Below, one piece after another: positions 53,084 to 63,997 of a stretch of 64,000 nt of DNA (its first letter is position 1; every line of letters begins with the position of its first letter). The stretch lies in assembly GCF_049977365.1 (NCBI RefSeq), contig NZ_JBNGEN010000002.1, forward strand, positions 186,001 through 250,000, in the 5' to 3' direction. Below the pieces are notes generated by a model that saw only the letters and a list, made by a program, of their open reading frames with translations, did no database searches and had not been told where the DNA came from. Source of the DNA: Brachymonas sp049977365. GTDB taxonomy: Bacteria; Pseudomonadota; Gammaproteobacteria; Burkholderiales; Burkholderiaceae_C. The position numbers and the translations under genes are program-made.

Positions 53084-53851
53084 TCAGTGCCCTGCCTCGC
53101 GCAGGCACCGCAGATAGGCCTGTACGGTGGCGGCATACCCCTGCTCCAGGGCGTCGGCGATGAGCGCATGTCCGATCGACACCTCGCACAGGCCTGGCAC
53201 ATGGCGGGCGAAATGCGTGAGGTTGTGCAGATTCAGGTCATGGCCTGCATTGACCTTCAGCCCGGCATCCAGAGCCGCCTGGGCTGCCACGGCAAACCGT
53301 TCGGTCTCGGCGGCCTGTTGCCCGGTGCCCCATGCCGCAGCATAGGGTTCGGTATAGAGCTCGACGCGGTCGGCTCCCAGGCTGCGTGCCACTTGCATGG
53401 GGGCGGGTTCGGCATCCATGAACAGGCTCACGCGCACCCCCAGGGCATGGCACTCGTCGATCAGCCCGGACAGCCTCCGGCAGGTGGCATCGTCGGTCAG
53501 ATTCCAGCCATGGTCGCTGGTGAACTGGTCCTCGCTGTCGGGAACGAAGGTGGCCTGTTGCGGACGCACCGTCCGGATGAACTCCATCAGATTCTGGGTG
53601 GGATTGCCCTCGATATTGAACTCACGCCCCTGCCATTGTTGCCTGAGCAGGGTGGCCAGATCGGACACATCGCCCGCGCGGATGTGCCGCTCGTCGGGAC
53701 GGGGATGCACGGTGATGCCGTCGGCCCCGGCTTCCAGACAGAGCTGTGCGGCACGGGTGACGCTCGGGATGCCGAGGTGCCGCGTGTTGCGCAGCAGAGC
53801 CACCTTGTTCACATTGACCGAAAGAGCGATGGGAGAGAAAGAGCCTGTCAT
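53084..53851 (-). CDS. pdxJ: pyridoxine 5'-phosphate synthase
   Basis: A 255-residue TIM-barrel enzyme that condenses aminoacetone phosphate with deoxyxylulose phosphate in the DXP-dependent vitamin B6 route. Typical stretches are LSVNVNKVALLRNTRH, GITVHPRPDERHI, FNIEGNPT, and GLKVNAGHDLNLHN. The start at 53851 overlaps the recO stop by 4 bases (ATGA), indicating translational coupling, and rejects the longer frame to 54031. Confidence 0.96.
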   Translation of the reverse strand: MTGSFSPIALSVNVNKVALLRNTRHLGIPSVTRAAQLCLEAGADGITVHPRPDERHIRAGDVSDLATLLRQQWQGREFNIEGNPTQNLMEFIRTVRPQQATFVPDSEDQFTSDHGWNLTDDATCRRLSGLIDECHALGVRVSLFMDAEPAPMQVARSLGADRVELYTEPYAAAWGTGQQAAETERFAVAAQAALDAGLKVNAGHDLNLHNLTHFARHVPGLCEVSIGHALIADALEQGYAATVQAYLRCLREAGH

Positions 53852-54630
53852 AGTTTCTGCAATTCGAGCAGCAGTTGCCGCGTGCGCAAGGGATTTCCCC
53901 CGCAATGGTAAAGCAGCACGGTCCGGAGTTGGTTCTTGAGTGCCAGCGAAATGTCCTTGCGGCGCAGGCACAGCGCGATCAGGGCCTGCTGCGGGGCCGG
54001 ATCGCACAGAGCCTCGTCGATCAGCCTCCATTCGCTCCCCCCCAGAGTGGCCCGGGCCGGGCCGCCCTCCTCGTCCTGCGCCTCGCGCAGGCCGGATTCG
54101 GCCGTGAGCAGATAGGGTGCAGCGTCCTGCAGGGGACGCTGGGTCAGCGTCTGGGCGTCGAGTGCGGGCAGCACTCCGATCTGGCGCAGCAGCACCAGCT
54201 CGAAGGCACGCAGCACCGCCTGGATCCAGTCCCCCTGCGAGCCCGTCCCCTCTTCGGGCGCCGTGAGACTGGCCACCGTGAGTGCATAGGCATCGAAGAG
54301 CGCGGGATGCGGATCGTCGCGTGCCAGCAGGCGCATCAGCAGCTCATTGAGGTAATACCCCGACAGCAGCGCCTCGCCCACGGGCATCACATGGCCGCCG
54401 GCCCATTCGGCGCTCTTGAGCGTGCCGATCTCGCCATCTGCGCTGTAGTTGAGGTGCAGCGGCTGCAGCGGCAGCAGCACGGGCCGGAAGTTGGAACTGG
54501 GACGCTTGGCCCCCTTGGCCACGAGGGCCGTGCGGCCCTGGCGGCGCGTAAAGACCTCCAGGATCAGGCTGCTTTCACTCCAGTCGTAGCGATGCAGCAC
54601 AAAGGCCGGCTCATGCAGCACCCGCTTCAT
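53848..54630 (-). CDS. recO: DNA repair protein RecO
   Basis: A 260-residue recombination mediator of the RecF pathway: N-terminal OB fold (AFVLHRYDWSESSLILEVFT ... VAKGAKRPSS), then a helical domain. It helps RecR load RecA on SSB-coated single strands. The four cysteines of zinc-type RecO are not evident. It is coupled to pdxJ by ATGA and lies 64 bases after era. Confidence 0.93.
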   Translation of the reverse strand: MKRVLHEPAFVLHRYDWSESSLILEVFTRRQGRTALVAKGAKRPSSNFRPVLLPLQPLHLNYSADGEIGTLKSAEWAGGHVMPVGEALLSGYYLNELLMRLLARDDPHPALFDAYALTVASLTAPEEGTGSQGDWIQAVLRAFELVLLRQIGVLPALDAQTLTQRPLQDAAPYLLTAESGLREAQDEEGGPARATLGGSEWRLIDEALCDPAPQQALIALCLRRKDISLALKNQLRTVLLYHCGGNPLRTRQLLLELQKL

Positions 54631-54694
54631 GTCGGCGTGCAGCCCAGGAGATCAGGCATGGTGATGCGTTCGTTCCGTCTGTGCGGTCCGGGAC

Positions 54695-55729
54695 TCACTC
54701 GTAGCCGTAGGAGCGCACGCGCGCCTCGTCGTCGGCCCACCCCGAGCGCACCTTGACCCACAGCTCCAGGAATACCTTGGCCTCGAACAGCCTTTCGAGC
54801 TCCTGCCGCGCCTCGGTGCCGATGCGCTTGATGCGCTCTCCGCGGTCTCCAATGACCATGGACTTGTGTCCGTCCCGCTCCACCACAATGGTCGCGGCAA
54901 TACGCACCATGCGCGCAGCGGTCCGGCCGGGCTCCTCCTCGAAGCGGTCGATCACCACCGTAGAGGTATAGGGCAATTCATCGCCCGTGAGACGGAACAG
55001 CTTTTCGCGGATGATCTCGCCGGCCAGAAAGCGCTCGCTGCGATCGGTCAGCTCGTCAGCGCCATACCACCAATCCTGCTGAGGCAGGTAACGAGCCACC
55101 ACCTCCAGGAGGCGCTGGACATCGCGGGGATTCTTGGCCGACAGGGGCACGAATTCCGCAAACGCATGGCGCTGCTGCATGTCGCGCAGCCACGGCGCCA
55201 ATTCGGCGCGACGGTGCACCATGTCGAGCTTGTTGGCCACCAGCAGCACCGGCACCTGGGGCGGCAGCAGCGACAGCACCTTGGCATCGGCCAGACCGAA
55301 ATGCCCGGCCTCGACCACGAACAGCACCACATCCACATCCGCCACGGCCCCGGTCACGGCCTTGTTGAGCGACTTGTTGAGCGCATTGCCGTGCCGTGTC
55401 TGGAACCCGGGCGTATCGACGAACACGAACTGGCTGCTGCCCTCGGTGCGCATGCCCGTGATGCGGTGGCGCGTGGTCTGAGCCTTGCGCGAAGTGATGC
55501 TGATCTTCTGTCCCACCAGGGCATTGAGCAGGGTCGACTTGCCCACATTGGGCCGCCCGACGATGGCCACCAGCCCGCAGTGTGGCTGCACCGGCTCCCC
55601 CGTGGCAGGGCCCGAAGCCTCAGCCGGGGCGGCCGCGATGGGCTCCTTGCCGAGAATGCGGTGCAGCTGCGCCGAGACGTCGGGCGACAGGTCAGCCTGG
55701 GAGGCCGGTTTTTGAGGCGATGGACTCAT
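54695..55729 (-). CDS. era: GTPase Era
   Basis: A 344-residue GTPase that binds the 3' end of 16S rRNA during 30S maturation. The G domain has GRPNVGKST (58-66), DTPGF and NKLD; the C-terminal KH domain contains GDRGERIKRIGTEARQEL. An N-terminal extension of about 50 Pro/Ala-rich residues precedes the G domain (E. coli Era has 301 residues in total). Its start overlaps the rnc stop (ATGA), the conserved coupling of the two RNA-processing genes. Confidence 0.96.
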   Translation of the reverse strand: MSPSPQKPASQADLSPDVSAQLHRILGKEPIAAAPAEASGPATGEPVQPHCGLVAIVGRPNVGKSTLLNALVGQKISITSRKAQTTRHRITGMRTEGSSQFVFVDTPGFQTRHGNALNKSLNKAVTGAVADVDVVLFVVEAGHFGLADAKVLSLLPPQVPVLLVANKLDMVHRRAELAPWLRDMQQRHAFAEFVPLSAKNPRDVQRLLEVVARYLPQQDWWYGADELTDRSERFLAGEIIREKLFRLTGDELPYTSTVVIDRFEEEPGRTAARMVRIAATIVVERDGHKSMVIGDRGERIKRIGTEARQELERLFEAKVFLELWVKVRSGWADDEARVRSYGYE

Positions 55730-56520
55730 GGTTGGGACGACGGTTTGTGGCGCGCGTGACGGGTGGTCTTGCGGGTGATTTTGACGATGGCATGGGCGGC
55801 CTCGCCCCCCTGTGCCAGGGACTGCTGCAGATGGGCGAGCATGCGCGCAGCTGCATCCTGCTCGGCCGCACGGCGCGAACTGCCGCTGCCGCGCTGCACC
55901 TGCTGCAGGGCATCGACACGGCAGTCCACGAAAAAGGTCTGCTGGTGCGCCTCTCCGGCGATCTCCGACACCGTGTAGTCGGGCACATGCATGCGCCTGC
56001 CCTGGAGCCATTCCTGCAGGGCCGTCTTGGGATCCTTGCCCATGGCCGCCATGTGGGTGCTGATTTCGATGTCGGCAAACAGATGGTGCACGATGGCTTC
56101 CGCATGCAGATAGCTGGAATCGAGGTAGATGGCCCCCAGAACCGCCTCGAAGGCATCGGCGAGAATGGAGGGACGCTGCGCGCCTCCGGATCGGCGCTCG
56201 CCTTCGCCCAGGCGCAGGCCTGCTGCCAGATCGAGCCGCAGCGCGATCCGGTGAAGGCTGTCCTGCTTGACGAGGTTGGCGCGGATGCGCGAGAGCTCGC
56301 CCTCGGTGGCGGAAGGCAGGCGCGCGTAGAGCAGGCTGGTGATGGCCAGGTTGAGCACCGAATCCCCCAGGAATTCGAGCCGCTCATTGTGATCTGCACA
56401 GAAGCTGCGATGGGTAAGTGCCTGCTGCAGCAGGGGCAGGCAGGAGAATTCATGCCCCACCCGCCGGGCCAGAGCCGTCAGCTCCGTCTGGGCAGGTACA
56501 GGCACTTCATGGGAAGACAT
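55726..56520 (-). CDS. rnc: ribonuclease III
   Basis: A 264-residue double-strand-specific endoribonuclease. The catalytic signature NERLEFLGDSVL and the second acidic motif DAFEAVLGAIYLD are intact. The C-terminal dsRNA-binding domain (PKTALQEWLQGRRMHVPDYTV, GSGSSRRAAEQDAA) is followed by a basic tail (ITRKTTRHARHKP) beyond the usual end. It processes rRNA precursors and some mRNAs. The DUF4845 gene ends 2 bases upstream, and era is coupled downstream. Confidence 0.96.
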   Translation of the reverse strand: MSSHEVPVPAQTELTALARRVGHEFSCLPLLQQALTHRSFCADHNERLEFLGDSVLNLAITSLLYARLPSATEGELSRIRANLVKQDSLHRIALRLDLAAGLRLGEGERRSGGAQRPSILADAFEAVLGAIYLDSSYLHAEAIVHHLFADIEISTHMAAMGKDPKTALQEWLQGRRMHVPDYTVSEIAGEAHQQTFFVDCRVDALQQVQRGSGSSRRAAEQDAAARMLAHLQQSLAQGGEAAHAIVKITRKTTRHARHKPSSQP

Positions 56521-56522
56521 GT

Positions 56523-56879
56523 TTATTTCGATTCACCTGAATAATGAATGAGCAGGGAAACCGGACCGGCAAGGGGCACTTCCTTGTCATAGGCGAACTT
56601 GATCTTGACCTGATCGTTGACCTTGGTGACTTCCAGATCCTTGCCCGAGATGGTATGAATATCGTCAATGGCAGCGGAGGCGTCGAAGGCACGCTCGATC
56701 TCGGCCACCGTGGCGCCGGTCTTGGCCCGCTCCACTGCCTTGAGAATCGACTGGTACTCGACGATGCTGGGCACGGCACGCGCCACGGCAATGCCGACCA
56801 CGGCGACGAGCGCCAGAATGAGAACCAGACCGAAAAAGGTCAATCCGCGCTGATGGCGGATGGGTTGGATGTGCTGCAT
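56523..56879 (-). CDS. DUF4845 domain-containing membrane protein
   Basis: A 118-residue protein with one N-terminal membrane helix (TFFGLVLILALVAVVGIAV) after a basic start with the RGLTFFG pattern reminiscent of type IV pilins. A small periplasmic domain (VAEIERAFDASAAIDDIHTI) completes it. DUF4845 genes recur between lepB and rnc in beta- and gammaproteobacteria; the role is unknown, and a link to secretion or the signal peptidase is only a guess from position. AGGGAG precedes the ATG at 56879. It ends 2 bases before rnc begins. Confidence 0.88.
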   Translation of the reverse strand: MQHIQPIRHQRGLTFFGLVLILALVAVVGIAVARAVPSIVEYQSILKAVERAKTGATVAEIERAFDASAAIDDIHTISGKDLEVTKVNDQVKIKFAYDKEVPLAGPVSLLIHYSGESK

Positions 56880-56971
56880 GTCGATGCTCTCCCTGTCTGA
56901 TGGATGGGGCCTGCGTGTCGTCCGGGGCACAGACTCGGAGTCCGTGCCGGGTGCTCCGGCAGTTGCCGCGC

Positions 56972-57937
56972 TCAGTCGATGCGACCGATGCGCTTGAAAT
57001 CGCTGAAATTGAACCACACGACAATGGCCTTGCCCACGATATTGTGATCCGGCACAAACCCCCAGTAGCGGGAATCTGCCGAATTGTCCCGATTATCCCC
57101 CATGACGAAATACTGACCCTGCGGCACCTTGCAGGTCACGCCTTCGGCGCTGTAGCGGCAGTTGTCGCGCTGGGGAAAGGGCTCGGTCACCGGAATGCCG
57201 GCAGGCCGGTTGTCGTCGATGAGGATGCGGTGCGTATGTGTGCCGAGCTGCTCCTGGTACTGCTTGAAGTACTGCATGGTGCTCGTGTCCAGATAGTCGG
57301 GCAGCGGGGTCTCGTCGATCTCGCGGCCGTTGATCGTCAGCCGCTTGTTGAGATACGACACGGTGTCCCCCGGAAGCCCCACCACCCGCTTGATGTAATC
57401 GACGCTGGGGTTGGGCGGATAGTGGAAGACGATCACGTCGCCGCGCTGCACGGGGCTGCCCTGCGTGATGCGAGCATTGCTCACGGGCACCCGCAACCCC
57501 CAGACATGCTTGTCCACGAGGATGAGGTCACCGATGAGCAGCGAGGGAATCATCGACCCGGACGGAATCTTGAAGGGCTCATAGGCGAACGAGCGCAGCA
57601 GGAACACAGCCACGATCACCGGGAAGAGTCCTGCCGTCCAGTCGAGCCACCACGGCTGGGCGAGCATGCGCTGGCGGGTTTCCTGCACGTGGGAAGTGTC
57701 GGAGGCAATGCCCTGCGCAGCCAGCGCTTCTTCCTGCTGTCGGCGGGATTCCTCGAACTGCGCGGCAGCACGGCGGCGACGCGGCAGAAACACGAGTTTC
57801 TCCGCGACCCAGTACACCCCGGTGACCACGGAGGCCCAGAGCAGAAAGACGCTCATGTCGCCCTGCAGGAACCCAAGATACCAAGCGGCCACGTAGGCCA
57901 CGAACGCGGCTAGTACCGCACTGGTGAGAAATGGCAT
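56972..57937 (-). CDS. lepB: signal peptidase I
   Basis: A 321-residue inner-membrane serine peptidase that removes Sec and Tat signal peptides. Two N-terminal membrane segments (about 5-20 and 28-50) flank a charged loop (LPRRRRAAAQFEESRRQQEE), and a third segment precedes the catalytic domain. Catalytic Ser128 lies in PSGSMIPSLLIGD and Lys183 in VDYIKRVVGLPGD; box E is GDNRDNSADSRYWG. It starts 5 bases after the lepA stop, the classical lepA-lepB operon. The ATG at 57937 is chosen by family length. Confidence 0.96.
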   Translation of the reverse strand: MPFLTSAVLAAFVAYVAAWYLGFLQGDMSVFLLWASVVTGVYWVAEKLVFLPRRRRAAAQFEESRRQQEEALAAQGIASDTSHVQETRQRMLAQPWWLDWTAGLFPVIVAVFLLRSFAYEPFKIPSGSMIPSLLIGDLILVDKHVWGLRVPVSNARITQGSPVQRGDVIVFHYPPNPSVDYIKRVVGLPGDTVSYLNKRLTINGREIDETPLPDYLDTSTMQYFKQYQEQLGTHTHRILIDDNRPAGIPVTEPFPQRDNCRYSAEGVTCKVPQGQYFVMGDNRDNSADSRYWGFVPDHNIVGKAIVVWFNFSDFKRIGRID

Positions 57938-57942
57938 GTTGT

Positions 57943-59751
<1,809 letters not shown>

Positions 59752-60058
59752 GAGGGCTGTCGTGCACGGGCAGCAAAAAAACGCCCCGCTTCTCGGTTCT
59801 CTGCCGTGGCAGGGAACGTCGCCTGGCAGCAGGCGGGAGCGTGGCGTGAGGAGGATGGGACCCTTCTGGTGCAACGGAAGACCCCATGTGCGGCACCGAA
59901 GATATCGGGAGGGGCAAGGGGCCTGCGCTTTCCCCCTGCATCCATGTCAGGGCATTTTAACGGGATTCGCGCGCAGAGGCGCCCATTCCGGCAGACCAGG
60001 ACTACACGAAGGGGACGTATGTGCAGCTGCCCCCTCCCTGCCCGCCTGGTCGCATTCC
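59752..60058. other. mucD-lepA intergenic region
   Basis: No gene is supported in these 307 bases. GTTCTCTGCC-GT-GGCAGGGAAC (59796-59817) is a perfect hairpin apart from one T-G pair. On the minus strand a run of seven T's (59780-59774) follows 16 bases later, too far for a classical terminator. The segment could be a lepA leader element or an imperfect terminator. I found no clear promoter for lepA. Confidence 0.45.
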
Positions 60059-61645
60059 TCAGCGAGTGGGCTTGATCAGGGTGTACTGCGCCCAATCGCC
60101 GCGCTGCAGCAGAACCACAGCCGGGCGCTCCAGAGGAAGCCTGGCCACAGCCGCCCCGAAGGCCGCGACATTGGCCACCGGCTGATTGCCGATGCTCAGA
60201 ATCACGTCCCCCGCCTGCAGACCCGCACGGTCGGCAGGGCTGCCGTCCTCCACCTCGCGCACCACCACGCCGCCCTTGCCGTGCAACTGCTGACGCTGGG
60301 TGGTCGAGAGTTCGCCGACGGAAAGCCCCAGCCGCTGCACGCTGGCTACACTGCCGGGCTCGGCTTTGCTGCCCAGCGAGGATGCAGCGCTGTCGCTCCC
60401 TTCGGTGAGCTTGCCGACCGTGATGGTCAGATCATGGCTGCTCCCGTTGCGCAGCACCGTCATGCTGGCACGGGTGCCGGGGGCGGTATCCCCCACCAGT
60501 CGCGGCAGGTCGGAGGTGCGCTCGATCGGGGTGCCATTGAAGCGGGTGATGATGTCGCCCGCCTGCACGCCAGCCTTTTCTGCCGGTGAACCGGGCATGA
60601 CCCCCCGCACCACGGCGCCCCTGTCCTTGCCCAAGCCCATGGATTCGGCCACATCGCCTTCCACGGTGCCAATGGTCACGCCAATCTGGCCTCGTGTGAC
60701 GCTGCCGGTGGCACGCAGCTGGTTGGCAATGCGCATGGCTTCGTTGATGGGGATGGAAAACGAAATCCCCATGAAGCCGCCCGAGCGGGAATAGATCTGG
60801 CTGTTGATGCCCACCACCTCGCCGGCCATGTTGATCAACGGCCCTCCGGAATTGCCGGGATTGATGGCCACGTCGGACTGGATGAAGGGAAGATAGTCCC
60901 CGGTGTCGCGTTGCTTGGCACTGACGATGCCGGCGGTCACGGAGTTTTCGAGCCCGAACGGCGAACCTATGGCCATGACCCACTGCCCGACTTTCAGATT
61001 GGCTACATTGCCGATCGTGACGGCTGGCAGATTCCTGGCGTCGATCTTGACGACGGCCACGTCGCTGCGGCTGTCCTTGCCCACGACCTTGGCCTTGAAC
61101 TCGCGCTTGTCGGGCAGCGTCACGACCAGATCATCTGCACCATCGACCACATGGGCATTGGTGAGGATGTAGCCATCAGGCGAGATGATGAAGCCAGAGC
61201 CCACCCCTGTGGGACGTTCGCTCTCGCCGCCGCCCGGGCTCGGCTGCTGGCGGCGCTGAGAGTTGTCCGGCAGGGGAACACCAAAGAACCTGCGCAGCAG
61301 CTCATCCATCTGCTGCTCGGCACTGCCGCCCTGCACACCGCGCGCCACATGGGTCTTTTCCATGGTGCGGATGTTGACCACAGAGGGGCCGACTTTATCC
61401 ACCAGAGGGGTGAAATCAGGAAGTCCGCTGACCAGGGGCCGCGAGGGCGGCGCAGACGCTGGCGGCACAGCGGCCAGAGAGGATGTCTGCGACTCTCCAT
61501 CCGGCCGGGAAGCCGCGGAAGTCTTGGCATTGCAGGCCGACAGCACCAGGGCCAGGGTAGTGAGCGCCACGGTGGCGCCGCGATGGCAGCGGAGAGTCAG
61601 ACGCGAACGGGCGGCCGCATCAGCGGCTCGATCGGGGACAGGCAT
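60059..61645 (-). CDS. mucD: periplasmic serine endoprotease DegP/MucD-like, probable lipoprotein
   Basis: A 528-residue HtrA protease. The catalytic triad is His165 (LTNAHVVDGA), Asp195 (SRSDVAVVKID) and Ser266 (NPGNSGGPLIN), followed by two PDZ domains (about 300-400 and 430-520). It degrades misfolded envelope proteins and limits the sigma-E response. The N-terminus LTTLALVLSACNAK has the lipobox Leu-Ser-Ala-Cys38, so the mature protein may be lipid-anchored rather than soluble. A Ser/Pro-rich tether (39-75) and a Gln/Pro/Gly-rich loop (129-146) are visible. GAGG lies 8 bases before the ATG. It is the third gene of the rseA-mucB-mucD order. Confidence 0.92.
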   Translation of the reverse strand: MPVPDRAADAAARSRLTLRCHRGATVALTTLALVLSACNAKTSAASRPDGESQTSSLAAVPPASAPPSRPLVSGLPDFTPLVDKVGPSVVNIRTMEKTHVARGVQGGSAEQQMDELLRRFFGVPLPDNSQRRQQPSPGGGESERPTGVGSGFIISPDGYILTNAHVVDGADDLVVTLPDKREFKAKVVGKDSRSDVAVVKIDARNLPAVTIGNVANLKVGQWVMAIGSPFGLENSVTAGIVSAKQRDTGDYLPFIQSDVAINPGNSGGPLINMAGEVVGINSQIYSRSGGFMGISFSIPINEAMRIANQLRATGSVTRGQIGVTIGTVEGDVAESMGLGKDRGAVVRGVMPGSPAEKAGVQAGDIITRFNGTPIERTSDLPRLVGDTAPGTRASMTVLRNGSSHDLTITVGKLTEGSDSAASSLGSKAEPGSVASVQRLGLSVGELSTTQRQQLHGKGGVVVREVEDGSPADRAGLQAGDVILSIGNQPVANVAAFGAAVARLPLERPAVVLLQRGDWAQYTLIKPTR

Positions 61646-61874
61646 CGTGAAACCTCATCAACGAATGAACGGGTAAGCCGGGCCGGCCTCCACGATTTCC
61701 AGGAAATGTCGTCATCTCCCGGCCTCTTCTGTCGTGCATCGCAGCAATGCCAGCCTCTCAGAGGCACATTCTTGCAGGCCCCGGTTTTTTCAACCGGAAC
61801 AATCGTAAGAACCTGTATGTCATCCCCTCTTCCCTCCTCACCTTGCCTGTGCGAGGGAGCCATGAAAAGGGATC

Positions 61875-63281
61875 CTAGCGAATGCGATACAGGTTCTGCA
61901 GGACTTCCTGCAGGGCGGCCAGCGGCGCCTCCCCCACGGCTGTCACAAACGCATCGGGACCGAAAGTGCGCGACAGGATGCGGGTGGCGCCCCGTTCCAC
62001 CGGCCCTGGAGGCGGGTGGCGCATCGCCCCCGGAGACTCGATGAACAGCGAGATGCTGCCGAGGCCATCCGACAGCACACACTGCGTCACGGGAGGTCCC
62101 CAGCCTTCGCTCGGGGGCGTCGGGCGCTGGAGAAAGGGAGTGGACGCTGGCGGCGGGGGGCGATGCCCGAACCAGCGCCCCCCATGCCCTCCGGGACCTT
62201 CTCCATGCCGGCCACCATGCCCCTCGTGTCCCGGCCGCATGCCCATGAGAGGGCCAGCCTCCGCCGGCCCTCCGTCGCCACCTTCCATGGGGTGGCGCTG
62301 GTAACACGATGTCACAACATAGCCCGGGGTCGGCTGTCTCCACCCCCATCCGAGACGACTCAGGTCCAGGGATTGCAGGGCACGCCGATCCACCCGGTAG
62401 GCCTGGGTGGCTGCCATCATGCGCTCGAGTGTCTGAAAATCGACCGGGGCAGACAATTGGACATTCTCGAACGCCACCTCGCGCACCACCCTCAGATTGC
62501 CAGGCTCCCACACCCCTGGCCGCACCGCATCCAGCATCTGCCAGCGCAGGATCAGTCCGGTCTGCTTGTCACTCCAGAAACGAAAGGCATTGCGCAAATG
62601 GTCCACAGGGGCAAGCAGGGTCACCCAGGCCTCGCGCCCCGCCACCCGTGCACTGCCCTGCGCACCGGCCCGGTAGCGTGCCGCCGTCTCGACCAGGTGC
62701 ATGCGGCTCAGCGGTGCCAGCCCCGGAAAGAGACTGCGGAATGCTGGCATGTTGGTACGCAGCTGCACGACATGCGCATCCGGCATGAAGACGGCCACCG
62801 CCTGATCGGTACGGAAGATGGTGCGTCTGCGCCCTGCCAGCAGCTCGACCCGTTCGATTTGCCGTGTGCCCTGCACGGCATGGACCATGCGGGCACCACG
62901 CACCCGTCCATCCGGTCCCGACATGGCGAGCGTGCCTGCATAGGGCTGTGAAGAGGCCGCATTCTGCCAGCGCTCCAGCCACGGCAGAGCCGAAGTCCAG
63001 CGCACGGGCGCGACCCAGCCATCCCGGGAAGGAAGCACGAATGCAGTGCGCTGCATTTCAGGCTCTCCATGCCCATGCCTGTGCCCATCTCCATGCATAT
63101 GCATGTGCGCAGTGGCGGGCGCCCCCCACAGCAGCACCGCACACAGGGCTGCAACCTGGAATGCCCCCGCTGTCGACCGACGCACGATGACCACGCCACC
63201 GCCAGGCGCACAGAAGGCACCTGGTCTTCCACCCTGCCTCTGGATCACTGTGGACACCCCTTTATCCCTCCCCGCACCCAT
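61875..63281 (-). CDS. mucB: sigma-E regulatory protein MucB/RseB with histidine-rich segments
   Basis: A 468-residue periplasmic regulator, well above the 318 residues of E. coli RseB, which binds RseA and shields it from DegS until stress signals arrive. A signal peptide ends at APATA. The mature chain would then begin HMHMHGDGHRHGHG (59-72, six His). The lipid-binding-like domain follows (YAGTLAMSGPDG, IERVELLAGRRRTIFR, YRVDRRALQSLDL). The C-terminal domain (GWGWRQPTPGYVVTSC) is split by about 70 Gly/His/Pro-rich residues (330-398), between Cys326 and Cys401. Its start overlaps the rseA stop by one base (TGATG). The histidine segments suggest metal binding, which is inference. Confidence 0.87.
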   Translation of the reverse strand: MGAGRDKGVSTVIQRQGGRPGAFCAPGGGVVIVRRSTAGAFQVAALCAVLLWGAPATAHMHMHGDGHRHGHGEPEMQRTAFVLPSRDGWVAPVRWTSALPWLERWQNAASSQPYAGTLAMSGPDGRVRGARMVHAVQGTRQIERVELLAGRRRTIFRTDQAVAVFMPDAHVVQLRTNMPAFRSLFPGLAPLSRMHLVETAARYRAGAQGSARVAGREAWVTLLAPVDHLRNAFRFWSDKQTGLILRWQMLDAVRPGVWEPGNLRVVREVAFENVQLSAPVDFQTLERMMAATQAYRVDRRALQSLDLSRLGWGWRQPTPGYVVTSCYQRHPMEGGDGGPAEAGPLMGMRPGHEGHGGRHGEGPGGHGGRWFGHRPPPPASTPFLQRPTPPSEGWGPPVTQCVLSDGLGSISLFIESPGAMRHPPPGPVERGATRILSRTFGPDAFVTAVGEAPLAALQEVLQNLYRIR

Positions 63282-63997
63282 CAGAAGGCCGAGCCATCAT
63301 CGACTCCTCCCTGCACCAGGTCCGGCAGCATCGACTGCCCTCCCAGCTGCGCATGCGCCACCACCAGACTGTCGATCTGGCGCTCCATGAGCTGATCGGC
63401 AGCCCCACTGGCAGCGGTCGTGGCCTGCATGCCTCCGACCTTTCCGCCTGCAGCCACCGTCTGCGACCAGCCCGCTGCATCCTGCCCCCGCGACACCATC
63501 CCCCCTTCGAGCATGGCAGGCCACTGCGATGCCGCCACATTCCAGACAGTCACGACCATGACCGCCAGAGAAGCAAATCCGACCGCCCATTTCCAGCGCC
63601 ACACAGGCGCATTGGCCGCCTCGCGCTGGCCGCGGACATCCACCACGGGCTCGGATGGTTCACGGTGCGGCTCCAGTGCCCGTGATCCGGTATCGCCTGC
63701 CAGCACATCCTCGCGCATGCTGCCCACCTCACATTGCTCCAGTCTGGCATGCAGGGCCACCATCCAGCCAGAACCCCCTACTGCCGCACTCTGATCGCCC
63801 GTCGCCGCATGGGAAACCAGCTCCCCACGCAGCAGGTCGCGCATGCCATGCCACTCTGCCCACTGTGCCCGAGCCTCTGCATCCTGCAGCAGCCATGCGA
63901 GCACCGCGTCCTCCTGCACCTCATCGGGCAAGGGGGCGCCATCCATCCAGGCCGACAGGGCCTGCGGCAGAACCTGATTGACTGTGTCTTGCTGCAT
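63281..63997 (-). CDS. rseA: anti-sigma-E factor RseA/MucA
   Basis: A 238-residue single-pass inner-membrane anti-sigma factor. The N-terminal cytoplasmic domain (ALSAWMDGAPLPDEVQED, WAEWHGMRDLLRGEL) matches the RseA sigma-binding region. One membrane helix lies at about 135-156 (WAVGFASLAVMVVTVWNVA), and the periplasmic tail has a Gln/Leu-rich C-terminus (LMERQIDSLVVAHAQL). Stress-induced cleavage by DegS and RseP releases sigma-E. The ATG at 63997 lies 3 bases from the window edge; rpoE is expected immediately outside. It is coupled to mucB by TGATG. Confidence 0.9.
   Translation of the reverse strand: MQQDTVNQVLPQALSAWMDGAPLPDEVQEDAVLAWLLQDAEARAQWAEWHGMRDLLRGELVSHAATGDQSAAVGGSGWMVALHARLEQCEVGSMREDVLAGDTGSRALEPHREPSEPVVDVRGQREAANAPVWRWKWAVGFASLAVMVVTVWNVAASQWPAMLEGGMVSRGQDAAGWSQTVAAGGKVGGMQATTAASGAADQLMERQIDSLVVAHAQLGGQSMLPDLVQGGVDDGSAF

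Noticed and set aside
61646..61874. Sigma-E promoter before mucD
   Set aside because: No GGAACTT-N16-TCTGA-like pair was found on the minus strand. CCGGTT-TTTTC-AACCGG (61781-61797) is a small hairpin without a clear role.
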